The notes under the pieces are model-generated. The model ran no database searches. It saw only the letters and a program-made list of their open reading frames with translations, and had not been told where the DNA came from. The translations under genes and the position numbers were made by a program. From Paenibacillus_AQ nitricinens (GTDB taxonomy: Bacteria > Bacillota > Bacilli > Paenibacillales > Paenibacillaceae), in contig NZ_CP183948.1 of the NCBI RefSeq assembly GCF_052056485.1, positions 1,736,001 to 1,800,000 of the forward strand: DNA of 64,000 nucleotides. The letters run 5' to 3'. Shown here piece by piece: positions 14,707-23,499 of the stretch. The stretch's first letter is position 1, and each line of letters opens with the position of its first letter.

Positions 14707-16884
14707 ATGAAGAAGAACAATAAAAAATCTGTAAATGCACAGGGCAATGAAGTAGGGACAGGAAAGACATCAAAGTTAGAGGCTAAGAAAATGATGTTGG
14801 GTTGGGGAAGCCAAATCAAGAGAGTTAATCCTATCCAATCCGTAGGAGTGAAGTTATTTCTAATATTCCTATGTTCCACTGTAATTGTAGTTATGTCACT
14901 TGGACTTATATCTTATTCGAAGGCGAAAACAACGATAAAGAATAATGTATCCGAAGCCTATCGTCAGACTATTATCCAGACTGCTGAGAAGCTGGATATT
15001 ACCTTGAAACAGTATGAGAACTTGGCATTACAGCTTTATTTTGATGCGCAAATGCAAACAGATCTGAAGGCTTTGTCTACTGCACAAACAGCTTACGAGA
15101 AATTTGAAGCAACAAGTGCAATAAGTAAGAAATTGTCCAGTCAGACGACAACTGATTCTAATATTATCAGTGTCTCTTTGATTCCAGAGACACCTGAGCA
15201 GGATATCGTTACTAGTGGTAGTGCTGGCATTAGTCTTGACGGATTACGTGAACAAGAATGGTACAAGAAGATTGTAGCCGACACCAAAGAGTATAATTCA
15301 TATTATTCGGACGGTGACAAAGGCGGTGCGAAGAACATTTGGTTCTCCACTTCTATTCAAGGAAATGAAGATAAGGAGATCGCTATGGTAAGATCCCTTA
15401 AAAATTTGGGATCAGAAAAAGGATACATAATCATGCTTGTGTTGAAAAACACACTGCTGGAGGAATCTTTTGCAAGTGTGAAGCTGGGAGATGGCTCCCG
15501 TATTCAACTAGTATCTCCTGAAGGTACAGTTGTAGCTTCTTCTAATTCGGTAGATGATGGTAAACCATCGGAGTTTTCTTTTATTAAAGAGAGTAAGAAA
15601 AATAACAGTAGCCTAGAAGCTAAAGATCCAAATGGAAAAGAAATTCTGGCAGTCTTTAATCCGATGATACGGGCGGATTGGAAGCTATCAGGCGTAGTGC
15701 CTACAGACGAGTTAGTGAAGGAAGCCCGTCCGATTCTGTTGACGACGTTCATTACGGCTGCTGGTGCGGCACTGCTTGCAATATTGATCGGGATTTGGAT
15801 GGTTCGTATGATCGCTCAGCCTCTGGCACGATTGAAGAATCTTATGGTTCAAGGTGCAAGCGGGGATTTGAGTGTACGTACAGAATATGTGTCTAAGGAT
15901 GAGATTGGACAACTTTCAGCCTCCTTTAACTTGATGATGGAGCGTATTACTGAGCTTGTATCGCAAACTAGAGAAACTGCTCGAGATGTGCTAGAGACCG
16001 CTGGCGAGCTTGGAGAAGCTTCGCGTAAGACGGCTATATCCGCGAAGGAGATAGCAGCCGCTACGGAAGAAATCGCTGGAGGAGCAGGCAGTCTGGCACT
16101 TGAAGCTGAACGTGGTAATGAGCTTACAGACGTGATAGCTACGCAAATGCAGACCGTGATTAATGCCAACAGTGAGATGGATGAGGCCGCACGCGGGGTT
16201 GGAGAAGCCAGCGCTCAAGGTGCCAAGCAATTAACGGATTTACTGGAACAGACTAGCCGTACTGGGGAAAAGACAGGTGCGCTTGTAGAACGAGTTAACA
16301 ATTTGAAAGAAACAGTATTCTCTGTGATTAAGGTGCTGGATGTGATGAAGAGTATCACACAGCAGACGAATATTTTGTCATTAAATGCGACGATAGAAGC
16401 TGCACGTGCAGGCGAAGCTGGCAAGGGCTTTATGGTGGTAGCCGGTGAGGTAAGACAGCTTGCCGACCAATCGAAGCAGTCTATTGCTCTAGTAGCCGGA
16501 ATCACCGACAAGATCATAACGGAAATGAACGAAACGGAAGCTGTATTATCTGAAGTGGCTCCTCTCTTTAAAGAGCAAATAAGCTCAGTGAAGAACACGA
16601 GCGATATCTTTGTATCGGTAAAAGGACAGATGGATGAGTTCATTACTAGTCTGGAATCGGTGACAACAGCGATCAGTAGCTTGAATCATTCACAGGTTGT
16701 ATTGTCGGAAGCAATGGGTAACGTAAGTGCTGTAGCTGAGCAATCATCAGCGACTTCCGAAGAAGTGGCTTCACTCAGTAATGAACAGCAAAGTGTAAGT
16801 GATCAACTTGTTTCATTGTCAGGTAAGCTGGAAAGTGCTTCAGGACAGTTAAAGGATAAATTGTCATTATTCACGATAAAATAA
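14707..16884 (+). CDS. Methyl-accepting chemotaxis protein (dCache type), first copy
   Basis: 725 residues. An N-terminal cytoplasmic lead of ~45 residues precedes membrane helix 1 (about 47-70). An extracellular dCache-like sensor region of ~270 residues follows, then helix 2 near 345-365 (FITAAGAALLAILIGIWMV), a HAMP domain (QPLARLKNLM...DEIGQLSASFNLMMERI) and the long coiled-coil signalling domain. Its hairpin tip reads TNILSLNATIEAARAGEAGKG, the contact site for CheA and CheW. It should steer swimming toward a ligand, presumably sugar. It opens the mannan locus and is closely related to the receptor at 33121. The histidine kinase gene follows after a terminator. A promoter with a cre site lies upstream. 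Confidence 0.93.
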   Translation: MKKNNKKSVNAQGNEVGTGKTSKLEAKKMMLGWGSQIKRVNPIQSVGVKLFLIFLCSTVIVVMSLGLISYSKAKTTIKNNVSEAYRQTIIQTAEKLDITLKQYENLALQLYFDAQMQTDLKALSTAQTAYEKFEATSAISKKLSSQTTTDSNIISVSLIPETPEQDIVTSGSAGISLDGLREQEWYKKIVADTKEYNSYYSDGDKGGAKNIWFSTSIQGNEDKEIAMVRSLKNLGSEKGYIIMLVLKNTLLEESFASVKLGDGSRIQLVSPEGTVVASSNSVDDGKPSEFSFIKESKKNNSSLEAKDPNGKEILAVFNPMIRADWKLSGVVPTDELVKEARPILLTTFITAAGAALLAILIGIWMVRMIAQPLARLKNLMVQGASGDLSVRTEYVSKDEIGQLSASFNLMMERITELVSQTRETARDVLETAGELGEASRKTAISAKEIAAATEEIAGGAGSLALEAERGNELTDVIATQMQTVINANSEMDEAARGVGEASAQGAKQLTDLLEQTSRTGEKTGALVERVNNLKETVFSVIKVLDVMKSITQQTNILSLNATIEAARAGEAGKGFMVVAGEVRQLADQSKQSIALVAGITDKIITEMNETEAVLSEVAPLFKEQISSVKNTSDIFVSVKGQMDEFITSLESVTTAISSLNHSQVVLSEAMGNVSAVAEQSSATSEEVASLSNEQQSVSDQLVSLSGKLESASGQLKDKLSLFTIK

Positions 16885-16916
16885 CTGGATCTAACTAATT
16901 TTTTTATGATTTACAT

Positions 16917-16957
16917 AACAAAACCGCTTCTTCGTTATGAGGAAGCGGTTTTGTTAT
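16917..16957 (+). terminator. Terminator after the first chemoreceptor
   Basis: AACAAAACCGCTTC pairs fully with GAAGCGGTTTTGTT; the AACCGCTT/AAGCGGTT core recurs behind the second chemoreceptor gene. Confidence 0.85.
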
Positions 16958-16988
16958 TGTGTAAAGAAGGACTTCCCCGTATAATAAT

Positions 16989-17023
16989 TTTGTTAGGTAA
17001 ATAATAATAACAAGTTAGGTAAA
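16989..17023 (+). promoter_or_regulatory. Direct repeats and TAATAACAA motif upstream of the histidine kinase gene
   Basis: GTTAGGTAAA occurs twice, at 16992-17001 and 17014-17023, exactly 22 bp apart, the spacing expected for an AraC-type dimer on one face of the helix. TAATAACAAGTTA (17005-17017) overlaps the second copy and recurs with one change in the 25.7-kb region. The repeats end just before the AAGGAG ribosome site. Confidence 0.5.
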
Positions 17024-17046
17024 AAAGGGTTAAGGAGAAGGACCGT

Positions 17047-18927
17047 ATGAAAGGTAAACGCATCTTTGGCTGGTGGTCCGTTATCGGGGACATGAGTATG
17101 GAACGCAAGCTGCTCCTCGTCTTTTTAATAATTATTACCCTTCCGCTTACCTTCATTAGTGTGTTTACTTATAAGAGTTATTCAGAATCTATACAGGGCA
17201 ACACCATTGCTTATTCTGAGAAGTTAATCGATCAAATGATGGATGGAGTAGATGATTATATCGAAGATATGAAGCGTATTTCATCTATGCCAGCCTATGT
17301 GAACGATATTAAACAAAATTTAATTCGTTCAAACCAATACCATGAGCAGAAAGAGATCATGGGTGGCGAATCAGGCAGTGCTACATTGTTACCCGGAGAT
17401 TTTGATTTACTGTTGTCCATTCAACGGGGCATAGAAGGCAACATTTCATTTATTAACAATATTAAACGAGGCGCGAACACGGTTTATATTTTTGACGCGT
17501 ATGGAAATGGGTATTATTCTGCCAAAGATGGTGGAGTACGGCTCGACCTCGATCAAAGCTATAAGTATTGGAGTCAGCAGACGAAGGATTCCAGCGGAGA
17601 GGCACTTTTGTTTGGTACCCAATCATTTACGAGTAATTTGCAGAGCACTCGATATGCTTTTACCGTTGTTCGCAAAATCGTGGATGGTTTGTTAAATCCG
17701 ATTGGGCTTATCGCGGTTGAAGCGAATATTAGCAATTTGGAGAATCGGGTTACGGAGCTGGATAAAGTAACGCATGGCAAATCTCTGATTGTTGATGAGA
17801 TGGGGATGGTCGTGTACAACAGTGACAAAAAGCTTCTTGCCACGGATGTATCTGATTCAGAGCTATTCAAAAGGGCCGATGGGAAATCCGGAAGTTTCTA
17901 TGATACAGTCAACGGAAAAGAATTTCTGAATATTTACTCAAGCTCTAGCAAGACCAATTGGAAGGCCATTATCTCTATTCCTGTGGATGTTCTGATGCGG
18001 GATGTGAAGGTAACCCGTAATGCAACGCTCGTTGCTACACTAAGTATCATTGTACTGGCGTTAATTATCTCCATTATCCTTTCCTTTGCACTCACTAAAT
18101 CACTATCGCAGATGATTCAACTGATGAAAAAGGTTCAGGGCGGCGATCTAGAGGTGATGTTTAGGGTTAGACGGCGTGACGAGATTGGTCTGCTCGGGCA
18201 TCAGTTTAATCGAATGCTGGCTCGGATCAGGCAGTTAATTCAGGATATCTACCGAATTGAAGAGCAGAAGAAGGAAGCGGAGCTTCATGCTCTGCAGAGT
18301 CAGATTAATCCTCATTTTATCTATAATACACTGGAGTCGATCCGAATGACCGCTGAGCTCAATGATGATATTGAAGCTGCGGATATGATCTCAATTTTAG
18401 GTAAACTGCTACGGTATAGTACAAGTGATTTGAGCGGCAAAACGACAATGAAGCAAGAGCTTGGATATGTACGGAATTATGTTGAGCTGCTGAACTGTCG
18501 TTACCCTAATCGTTTCGTACTCGAAATCGACGTGCCGAAGGAGCTAGATAATTACTCTATTATCAAGCTGGTCTTCCAGCCGATCATAGAGAATGCTGCT
18601 TATCATGGCTTGGATGATAATAAACCACAAATGCATTTAAGTATCCGTTGTGAGATGACTGAGCAAATGCTGTTCTTTCATATTAAAGACGATGGCTGTG
18701 GAATGGATAAGATCACTTTGGAGAGATTGAACGATGGGCTGCAGAAAGAAAGTCCTCCTAAGAAAAGTATCAATGGGGGGATTGGTATGAAAAATATACA
18801 GCAGCGAGTGCGTCTTCATTATGGAGCGGCTTTTGGAATTGAGGTATTTAGTGAGCTTGGACAAGGGACGGATGTTATTTTGTCGCTGCCGTTGCTGGAA
18901 CCGGAAATGATTAGATTATCTGACTGA
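17047..18927 (+). CDS. Sensor histidine kinase, YesM-like (LytS/YehU kinase type)
   Basis: 626 residues. Membrane helix 1 lies at about 21-43 (LLLVFLIIITLPLTFISVF), an extracellular dCache-like sensor follows, helix 2 is near 325-350 (LSIIVLALIISIILSFAL), then a HAMP domain with DEIGLLGHQFNRML. The phosphorylated histidine is H423 in QSQINPHFIYNTLE, typical of the His_kinase family paired with AraC-type regulators. The ATPase domain has the N box (QPIIENAAYHG), DDGCGMD and GGIGMKNIQQRV. It sits directly before a solute-binding lipoprotein gene, so a bound sugar is probably passed to this kinase. Its likely partner regulator is 9 kb away at 25983. The ribosome site is AAGGAG. Confidence 0.95.
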   Translation: MKGKRIFGWWSVIGDMSMERKLLLVFLIIITLPLTFISVFTYKSYSESIQGNTIAYSEKLIDQMMDGVDDYIEDMKRISSMPAYVNDIKQNLIRSNQYHEQKEIMGGESGSATLLPGDFDLLLSIQRGIEGNISFINNIKRGANTVYIFDAYGNGYYSAKDGGVRLDLDQSYKYWSQQTKDSSGEALLFGTQSFTSNLQSTRYAFTVVRKIVDGLLNPIGLIAVEANISNLENRVTELDKVTHGKSLIVDEMGMVVYNSDKKLLATDVSDSELFKRADGKSGSFYDTVNGKEFLNIYSSSSKTNWKAIISIPVDVLMRDVKVTRNATLVATLSIIVLALIISIILSFALTKSLSQMIQLMKKVQGGDLEVMFRVRRRDEIGLLGHQFNRMLARIRQLIQDIYRIEEQKKEAELHALQSQINPHFIYNTLESIRMTAELNDDIEAADMISILGKLLRYSTSDLSGKTTMKQELGYVRNYVELLNCRYPNRFVLEIDVPKELDNYSIIKLVFQPIIENAAYHGLDDNKPQMHLSIRCEMTEQMLFFHIKDDGCGMDKITLERLNDGLQKESPPKKSINGGIGMKNIQQRVRLHYGAAFGIEVFSELGQGTDVILSLPLLEPEMIRLSD

Positions 18928-18949
18928 AATAAGAGGAGGCTGTCCGTTG

Positions 18950-20257
18950 ATGGGGATGAGATTACACTGGACTACGCGTACCATACTGCTGCTTCTCTTT
19001 TTGTTATCGATAAGTGGCTGTGAGAACAACACCAAGCAGACGGAATCAACAGTGCCTCCAGTTGGAGATGAGGGGAAGTCTGACTTATCCGGCACCATAG
19101 TCATGATGACCAATCGAATAGATCTGATTGAGAACGGAACCTTTCAAGGGTACGCGGATCAATTCAAGCAAAAGTACCCCGAAGCGAATGTTGAATTTGA
19201 AGGTTTATCCAATTACGCAACGGACATTCTGGTAAGACTATCCACCAAGGACGCCGGAGATGTACTTTTGCTTCCTGTGAATCTTCCATCAAAGGAACTG
19301 GATTATTTTTTTGAACCGTTGGATGAAGAAACTTCGGCTAGTGAGCGCTTCACTTCTTATGCTACTTATGATGGTAAGCGATATGGGCTATCTACGGGAA
19401 CTACCACGGTAGGGATTGTCTATAATAAAAGATCCTTCGAAAAAGCAGGAATTACCGCGGTTCCACAGACACTGGATCAATTCTACGAAGCTTGCGCTAA
19501 ATTAAAAGAGGCTGGAATTATCCCGCTGTATATGAATTATGGAGCCGTCTGGCCACTACGTGAATGGGGAAATAGTCTGGTCAATTATATGACAGGCAAC
19601 CCTGAGTATCTAAATAATATGGTAAATGAGGATAGTCCATGGCAGCTTGATAATGAGTGGGGGAAATCCATTTCCATTGCTCGAACCTTAATTGCTAAAG
19701 GTTATGTAGAGCATGAACTTTTCTCGAACAATTGGGAGATCTCTAAGACTAGACTCGCTAAAGGTCAAGCTGGCATGTATTTACTTGGAAATTGGGCGGT
19801 TGGTCAAGTGCTTGATATGGGGGCTTCACCAGATGATATCGGATTCTTCCCTTTTCCTTATGATAATAGTAGTACTCACTATGCGCCGATCAATCCAGAC
19901 TGGTTCGTGGGTGTTAGCAAATACAGTAAGAATAAAGAGCTTGCTATGGCTTGGTTGAATTTTTTTGTAAAAGAGACTTCATATTCAGATGATTGGGGAT
20001 TCCTTCCTGCTGATGGTAGTCTGAACCCTTTTATGCCGCAGTACCGTGAATTTTTATCTTATGAACCAAAGCTGGTTTATGGCACAGTACAAAGTGATGC
20101 GTTCATCGATCTGGCGAATGGAGCTAAGTTATCTTTTTGGTCCGGGGATTATATTCAGGAGTTACTTGCTGCGCCTGATTTACAAAAGTCTTTTGACGAA
20201 TTAAATGCAAAATGGACGGAAGCGCGGGCAGGTACACAGGTAACTTCTCAGCCTTAA
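18950..20257 (+). CDS. Sugar-binding lipoprotein paired with the histidine kinase
   Basis: About 435 residues. The N-terminal signal (TRTILLLLFLLSISGC) ends in a lipobox SISGC, so the mature protein is anchored by lipid outside the membrane. The rest is a family 1 extracellular solute-binding fold (VMMTNRIDLIENGTFQGYA; YGLSTGTTTVGIVYNKRSF; MYLLGNWAVGQVLDMG). It starts 22 bases after the kinase gene and no permease genes are next to it, so it is more likely a sensor component than a transporter part. It is related to the transport lipoprotein at 27082. ATG 18950 is used; TTG 18947 is also possible after GAGGAGG. The lacI-type gene follows 45 bases later. Confidence 0.88.
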   Translation: MGMRLHWTTRTILLLLFLLSISGCENNTKQTESTVPPVGDEGKSDLSGTIVMMTNRIDLIENGTFQGYADQFKQKYPEANVEFEGLSNYATDILVRLSTKDAGDVLLLPVNLPSKELDYFFEPLDEETSASERFTSYATYDGKRYGLSTGTTTVGIVYNKRSFEKAGITAVPQTLDQFYEACAKLKEAGIIPLYMNYGAVWPLREWGNSLVNYMTGNPEYLNNMVNEDSPWQLDNEWGKSISIARTLIAKGYVEHELFSNNWEISKTRLAKGQAGMYLLGNWAVGQVLDMGASPDDIGFFPFPYDNSSTHYAPINPDWFVGVSKYSKNKELAMAWLNFFVKETSYSDDWGFLPADGSLNPFMPQYREFLSYEPKLVYGTVQSDAFIDLANGAKLSFWSGDYIQELLAAPDLQKSFDELNAKWTEARAGTQVTSQP

Positions 20258-20302
20258 CTTTAGTTCAACATTAATTTTAATACAATCTCTGGAGGGTTTA
20301 AT

Positions 20303-21367
20303 ATGGCTAAAAAAGTCACCATGCAAAAAATAGCTGATCATCTCGGTGTATCCAAATTTGTTGTCTCTAAGTCACTTTCTGGTAAAGCTGGCGTTAATGA
20401 GATGACCAGAGAACGAGTGATTCAAGCGGCTTCGCAGTTAGGCTATTTTACGCAAAAGAATGCTTTTGTCCAAGGTGTCAAGCGTACTCCTCCGGTAGGG
20501 GCCAGTGATCGGAATAAGCAATCTGTGCTTGTATTAATGCCGAATATCCGCTCGCAAACTCAGGATTCCTTGTATTGGGGGAAAATTGTGGACGGTATTG
20601 CCCTTGCGCTGGATCAAGAAGGACTTGGAATGGTGATCATCTCTGAGAATCGTGCGGATAATTTCGTGAATATCTTGAACCCAAGCGGGATTCTTGGTTT
20701 GGTAGGTGTGGGCGAAATCTCCACTTCTTTACTACTTGAGGTGCATCGCATCGGTCTGCCGATGGTGTTGATTGACCATGAAGATCCATTAATTCCAAGT
20801 GATACTGTATTCGCGAACAATGTGGATTCCATGGCTCGACTTACTAATCATTTGATGGGGACAGGCCATACACAAATGCATTTTATCGGGAATATTGGAT
20901 TTTCACGCAGTTTCCGGGATCGGTGGATCGGCTTTCGGAGTGCCCTGGAGGAGAGTGGGATAAGACTGCCTTTGGAAGATGATGCGAATCTCTTTTTGGA
21001 AGGGGTGGAGGAAGAGGTATTCCAAGAGGATTTTAAAAATTGGGTGATGAAACGGAAAAAAGCTAATACACTCCCCACCGCCTTGGTCTGCGCCAATGAC
21101 AAAACAGCACTTACGGTCAGTGATATCCTGAAGGCAGATGGTATTAATATTCCTGGGGATATCTCGGTTACGGGCTTTGATAATATTGAGGATGCCTCAA
21201 GAGGCGTTCCGCCGCTTACTACTGTGCATGTCCCTAAAGAAGCGATGGGCCGGGCGGCAGTGGAGAAACTGCTAAGTCGGATTGGGCACCCCTCTGCACC
21301 GCTGGAGAAAATCCTGATCGCAGCAGACATAGTGCATCGTGATTCTGTGGATATACCACGAGATTAG
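20303..21367 (+). CDS. LacI family transcriptional regulator
   Basis: 354 residues. The DNA-binding head is VTMQKIADHLGVSKFVVSKS with the hinge region LSGKAGVNEMTRERVIQAA; the recognition helix departs from the usual VSxxTVSR form by carrying FVVSK. A periplasmic-binding-protein-like core follows (LVLMPNIRSQTQDSLYWG; FIGNIGFSRSFRDRW; VCANDKTALTVSDIL; VTGFDNIEDASRGVPPLTTV), with the C-terminal MGRAAVEKL. It should bind a sugar or sugar phosphate and repress or activate nearby genes. GGAGGG stands at the right distance before the ATG. Its place between the kinase-lipoprotein pair and the mannan enzymes suggests it controls them. Confidence 0.93.
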   Translation: MAKKVTMQKIADHLGVSKFVVSKSLSGKAGVNEMTRERVIQAASQLGYFTQKNAFVQGVKRTPPVGASDRNKQSVLVLMPNIRSQTQDSLYWGKIVDGIALALDQEGLGMVIISENRADNFVNILNPSGILGLVGVGEISTSLLLEVHRIGLPMVLIDHEDPLIPSDTVFANNVDSMARLTNHLMGTGHTQMHFIGNIGFSRSFRDRWIGFRSALEESGIRLPLEDDANLFLEGVEEEVFQEDFKNWVMKRKKANTLPTALVCANDKTALTVSDILKADGINIPGDISVTGFDNIEDASRGVPPLTTVHVPKEAMGRAAVEKLLSRIGHPSAPLEKILIAADIVHRDSVDIPRD

Positions 21368-21432
21368 AAATTAGCCGATTAAAAATAATTGAACGCCATG
21401 AAATTATGGTTATGGTTAGGGGGAATTCAGTT

Positions 21433-21993
21433 ATGTCAGAAGCAGTTGCAATACCAAAGATTGAGGGCGAGAATATTCATCTGCGTGGTGTAGAAGAGTC
21501 CGATCTGGAGGCCTATTACAAATTTTTACTTGATGAAGAGATGGGATGTCTAACAGGCTCGCAAGGAGAAATCTCACGCGAGCAAACTGCAGCCTGGATT
21601 CGTAAGATTAGTGTTCCAGCTGAAGATCGTGTGGATCTTATGATTATCGTCAAGGAAACGGATGAGCTTATTGGAGAAGTGGTGCTGAACGAAATGGATC
21701 CAGACAACCGTAGCGCAAACATTCGAATTGGGATTCGTAGTCATAAACATAGAGGGAAGGGGTACGGTACTGAAGCTATGACTCTAATGCTGCGATATGG
21801 CTTTGAAACTTTGAAGCTGCATCGTATTCATCTTGGGGTATATCCTTTTAATCCAAGAGCTGTTCATGTCTATGAGAAGCTAGGTTTCAAGCGCGATGGT
21901 GTGGAGCGGGATGCTCTTTATGTAGACGGAGAATTTCATAACATGATTCTGATGTCTATACTGGAAGATGAATATCGGGCTTTGTACAATTAA
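21433..21993 (+). CDS. GNAT family N-acetyltransferase
   Basis: 186 residues, RimJ/RimL-like: IHLRGVEESDLEAYYKFLLDEEMG at the start, then the acetyl-CoA loop RSHKHRGKGYGTEAMTLML and the terminal HVYEKLGFKRDGVERDAL. It transfers acetyl from acetyl-CoA to an amine; the acceptor is unknown. ATG 21433 is chosen over 21406 because TTAGGGGG lies nine bases before it and the domain begins there. It is probably not part of the sugar pathway. Ten bases after its stop begins a truncated manganese catalase gene on the other strand, so a deletion seems to have brought the two together. Confidence 0.9.
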   Translation: MSEAVAIPKIEGENIHLRGVEESDLEAYYKFLLDEEMGCLTGSQGEISREQTAAWIRKISVPAEDRVDLMIIVKETDELIGEVVLNEMDPDNRSANIRIGIRSHKHRGKGYGTEAMTLMLRYGFETLKLHRIHLGVYPFNPRAVHVYEKLGFKRDGVERDALYVDGEFHNMILMSILEDEYRALYN

Positions 21994-22002
21994 AAATTTG
22001 CT

Positions 22003-22119
22003 CGTCGACATTTCTCCGAACTTTCCGCCTAGCAGTTCTTGTACAGCGGCAGCAGCATTGGGATCTGGCTTCTTTACTTCAGGAATTTCGATCATGATCT
22101 CATCCATACGTTTGAACAT
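22003..22119 (-). pseudogene. Manganese catalase gene, N-terminal remnant
   Basis: From the ATG at 22119, served by AAGGAGG (22131-22137), 39 codons read MFKRMDEIMIEIPEVKKPDP and AAAAVQELLGGKFGEMST, which I recognise as the start of a manganese catalase family protein (normally about 200-300 residues). After GEMST the family resemblance stops at about 22003, and the frame runs on without sense into the end of the acetyltransferase gene. A deletion has removed most of the gene. Confidence 0.65.
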
Positions 22120-22149
22120 TTATATCTCAGCCTCCTTCGAGTTAGGGGA

Positions 22150-22257
22150 TTACTGAGCAATTTTGAGCTTCTTACCAAGCAATAGCGTCATCTGAGTCCG
22201 TAAGCTCCGGGGATGATGGATATACGATATAAGCAAGCCGCCAATGATCCCAAAAAA
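22150..22257 (-). pseudogene. C-terminal fragment of a membrane protein
   Basis: On the minus strand a coding-like tail reads FGIIGGLLISYIHHPR then SLRTQMTLLLGKKLKIAQ and stops at 22150, about 13 bases before the ribosome site of the catalase remnant. One membrane segment followed by a basic tail is all that remains. Its upstream part is replaced by the terminator of the mannan operon. I do not recognise the family. Confidence 0.45.
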
Positions 22258-22299
22258 CAGAACAGCGATCCTCCGATAACAGGAGAATCGTTGCTCTGT
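22252..22299 (-). terminator. Terminator of the mannanase-epimerase-phosphorylase operon
   Basis: On the minus strand ACAGAGCAACGATTCTCC pairs imperfectly with GGAGGATCGCTGTTCTGT and is followed by TTTTTT. Confidence 0.75.
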
Positions 22300-22326
22300 T
22301 GATTTTTATGGACTCTGAACTCTTAC

Positions 22327-23499
22327 TTACAGCGCTAAATTACGATCAATGAGGGCGATGCGTTGCTGTACACAAGCATAAGAGCGAAGCGGGTCTTCTG
22401 GTGTGTTCAGTACATAATCTAACATTTGGTCAACGGTAGTTGTCGCTACATGGATGCGAGTGTCGGAGGAAGCGTAGTAGATATAAATCTCACCGTTATC
22501 GCGTGCAATCACACCATTACAGAATACGACGTTGGATACATCACCGACACGTTCCTCACCGTCTGGTGCGATGAAATGACCGCCTGGGGAATGGGTAACT
22601 TTGTTTGGCTCCTCCAAATCAGTTAAAAAGGCATAAAGCACGTATCTAAGCCCAGCAGCAGTGTTTCGCACACCATGAGCAATATGCAACCAGCCTTTTT
22701 CAGTTTTGATTGGAGCTGGACCTTGACCATTCTTAACTTCCTTGATGGTATGGTAATGGCGCTCATCCATGATGGTTTCACTCGTAATCACGGCAGCCTC
22801 AATCGAATCCGAGAGCCCCCAGCCAATTCCGCCACCGGAACCTGCATCAATAAAGCCATCCTGTGGGCGAGTGTAGAAGGCGTATTTTCCATCAACATAT
22901 TCAGGATGGAGCACAACATTACGCTGCTGAGCTGACCCTGTTTGGAGATCGGCCAGACGTTCCCAGGTCTTCAGATCTTTTGTGCGAACAATACCACATT
23001 GGGCTACTGCGCTAGAAAGGTCACCGTGTGGGGCATCTGGATCTTTACGTTCTGTACAAAAAAGGCCATAAATCCAGCCATCTTCATGGCTTACAAGGCG
23101 CATGTCGTAAACGTTAATATCCGGAACATCTGTCTCGGGCAGCACGACTGGACGATCCCAGAAGCGGAAGCCATCCACACCATTATCACTTTCAGCTACA
23201 GCAAAAAAAGATTTACGGTCATTACCTTCCACGCGGGCAACAAGATAAAACTTACCGTTAAGTTCTATGGCACCAGGGTTGAAAACGCCGTTGACACCGA
23301 TTCTTTCAGCGCAGTATGGATTGGTGTCAGGGTTGAAGTCGTAACGCCAGATTAGAGGAGCGTGCTCAGCGGTAAGCAGTGGATGAGTATAACGGTCATA
23401 AATACCGTTTCCATAAGGGAGCTTTTCATTGTTACGGGTGATCAGTGCCTCATAACGTTCTGTAAGTTGTTGTTTGCGTTCTTGAAATAATGATGACAT
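22327..23499 (-). CDS. GH130 4-O-beta-D-mannosyl-D-glucose phosphorylase
   Basis: 390 residues. The family splits 4-O-beta-mannosylglucose with phosphate into mannose-1-phosphate and glucose. The start YEALITRNNEKLPYGNGIYD and RYTHPLLTAEHAPLIWRYDF, the segment GVNGVFNPGAIELNGKFYLV and the motif PDINVYDMRLV with the general-acid aspartate are characteristic of GH130 subfamily 1. The five-bladed propeller repeats continue through HYHTIKEVKNGQGPAPIKTE. It has no signal peptide and acts inside the cell. Its ATG overlaps the epimerase stop (TAATG), so the two are coupled; the epimerase supplies its substrate. It is the last gene of a three-gene operon. Confidence 0.92.
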   Translation of the reverse strand: MSSLFQERKQQLTERYEALITRNNEKLPYGNGIYDRYTHPLLTAEHAPLIWRYDFNPDTNPYCAERIGVNGVFNPGAIELNGKFYLVARVEGNDRKSFFAVAESDNGVDGFRFWDRPVVLPETDVPDINVYDMRLVSHEDGWIYGLFCTERKDPDAPHGDLSSAVAQCGIVRTKDLKTWERLADLQTGSAQQRNVVLHPEYVDGKYAFYTRPQDGFIDAGSGGGIGWGLSDSIEAAVITSETIMDERHYHTIKEVKNGQGPAPIKTEKGWLHIAHGVRNTAAGLRYVLYAFLTDLEEPNKVTHSPGGHFIAPDGEERVGDVSNVVFCNGVIARDNGEIYIYYASSDTRIHVATTTVDQMLDYVLNTPEDPLRSYACVQQRIALIDRNLAL

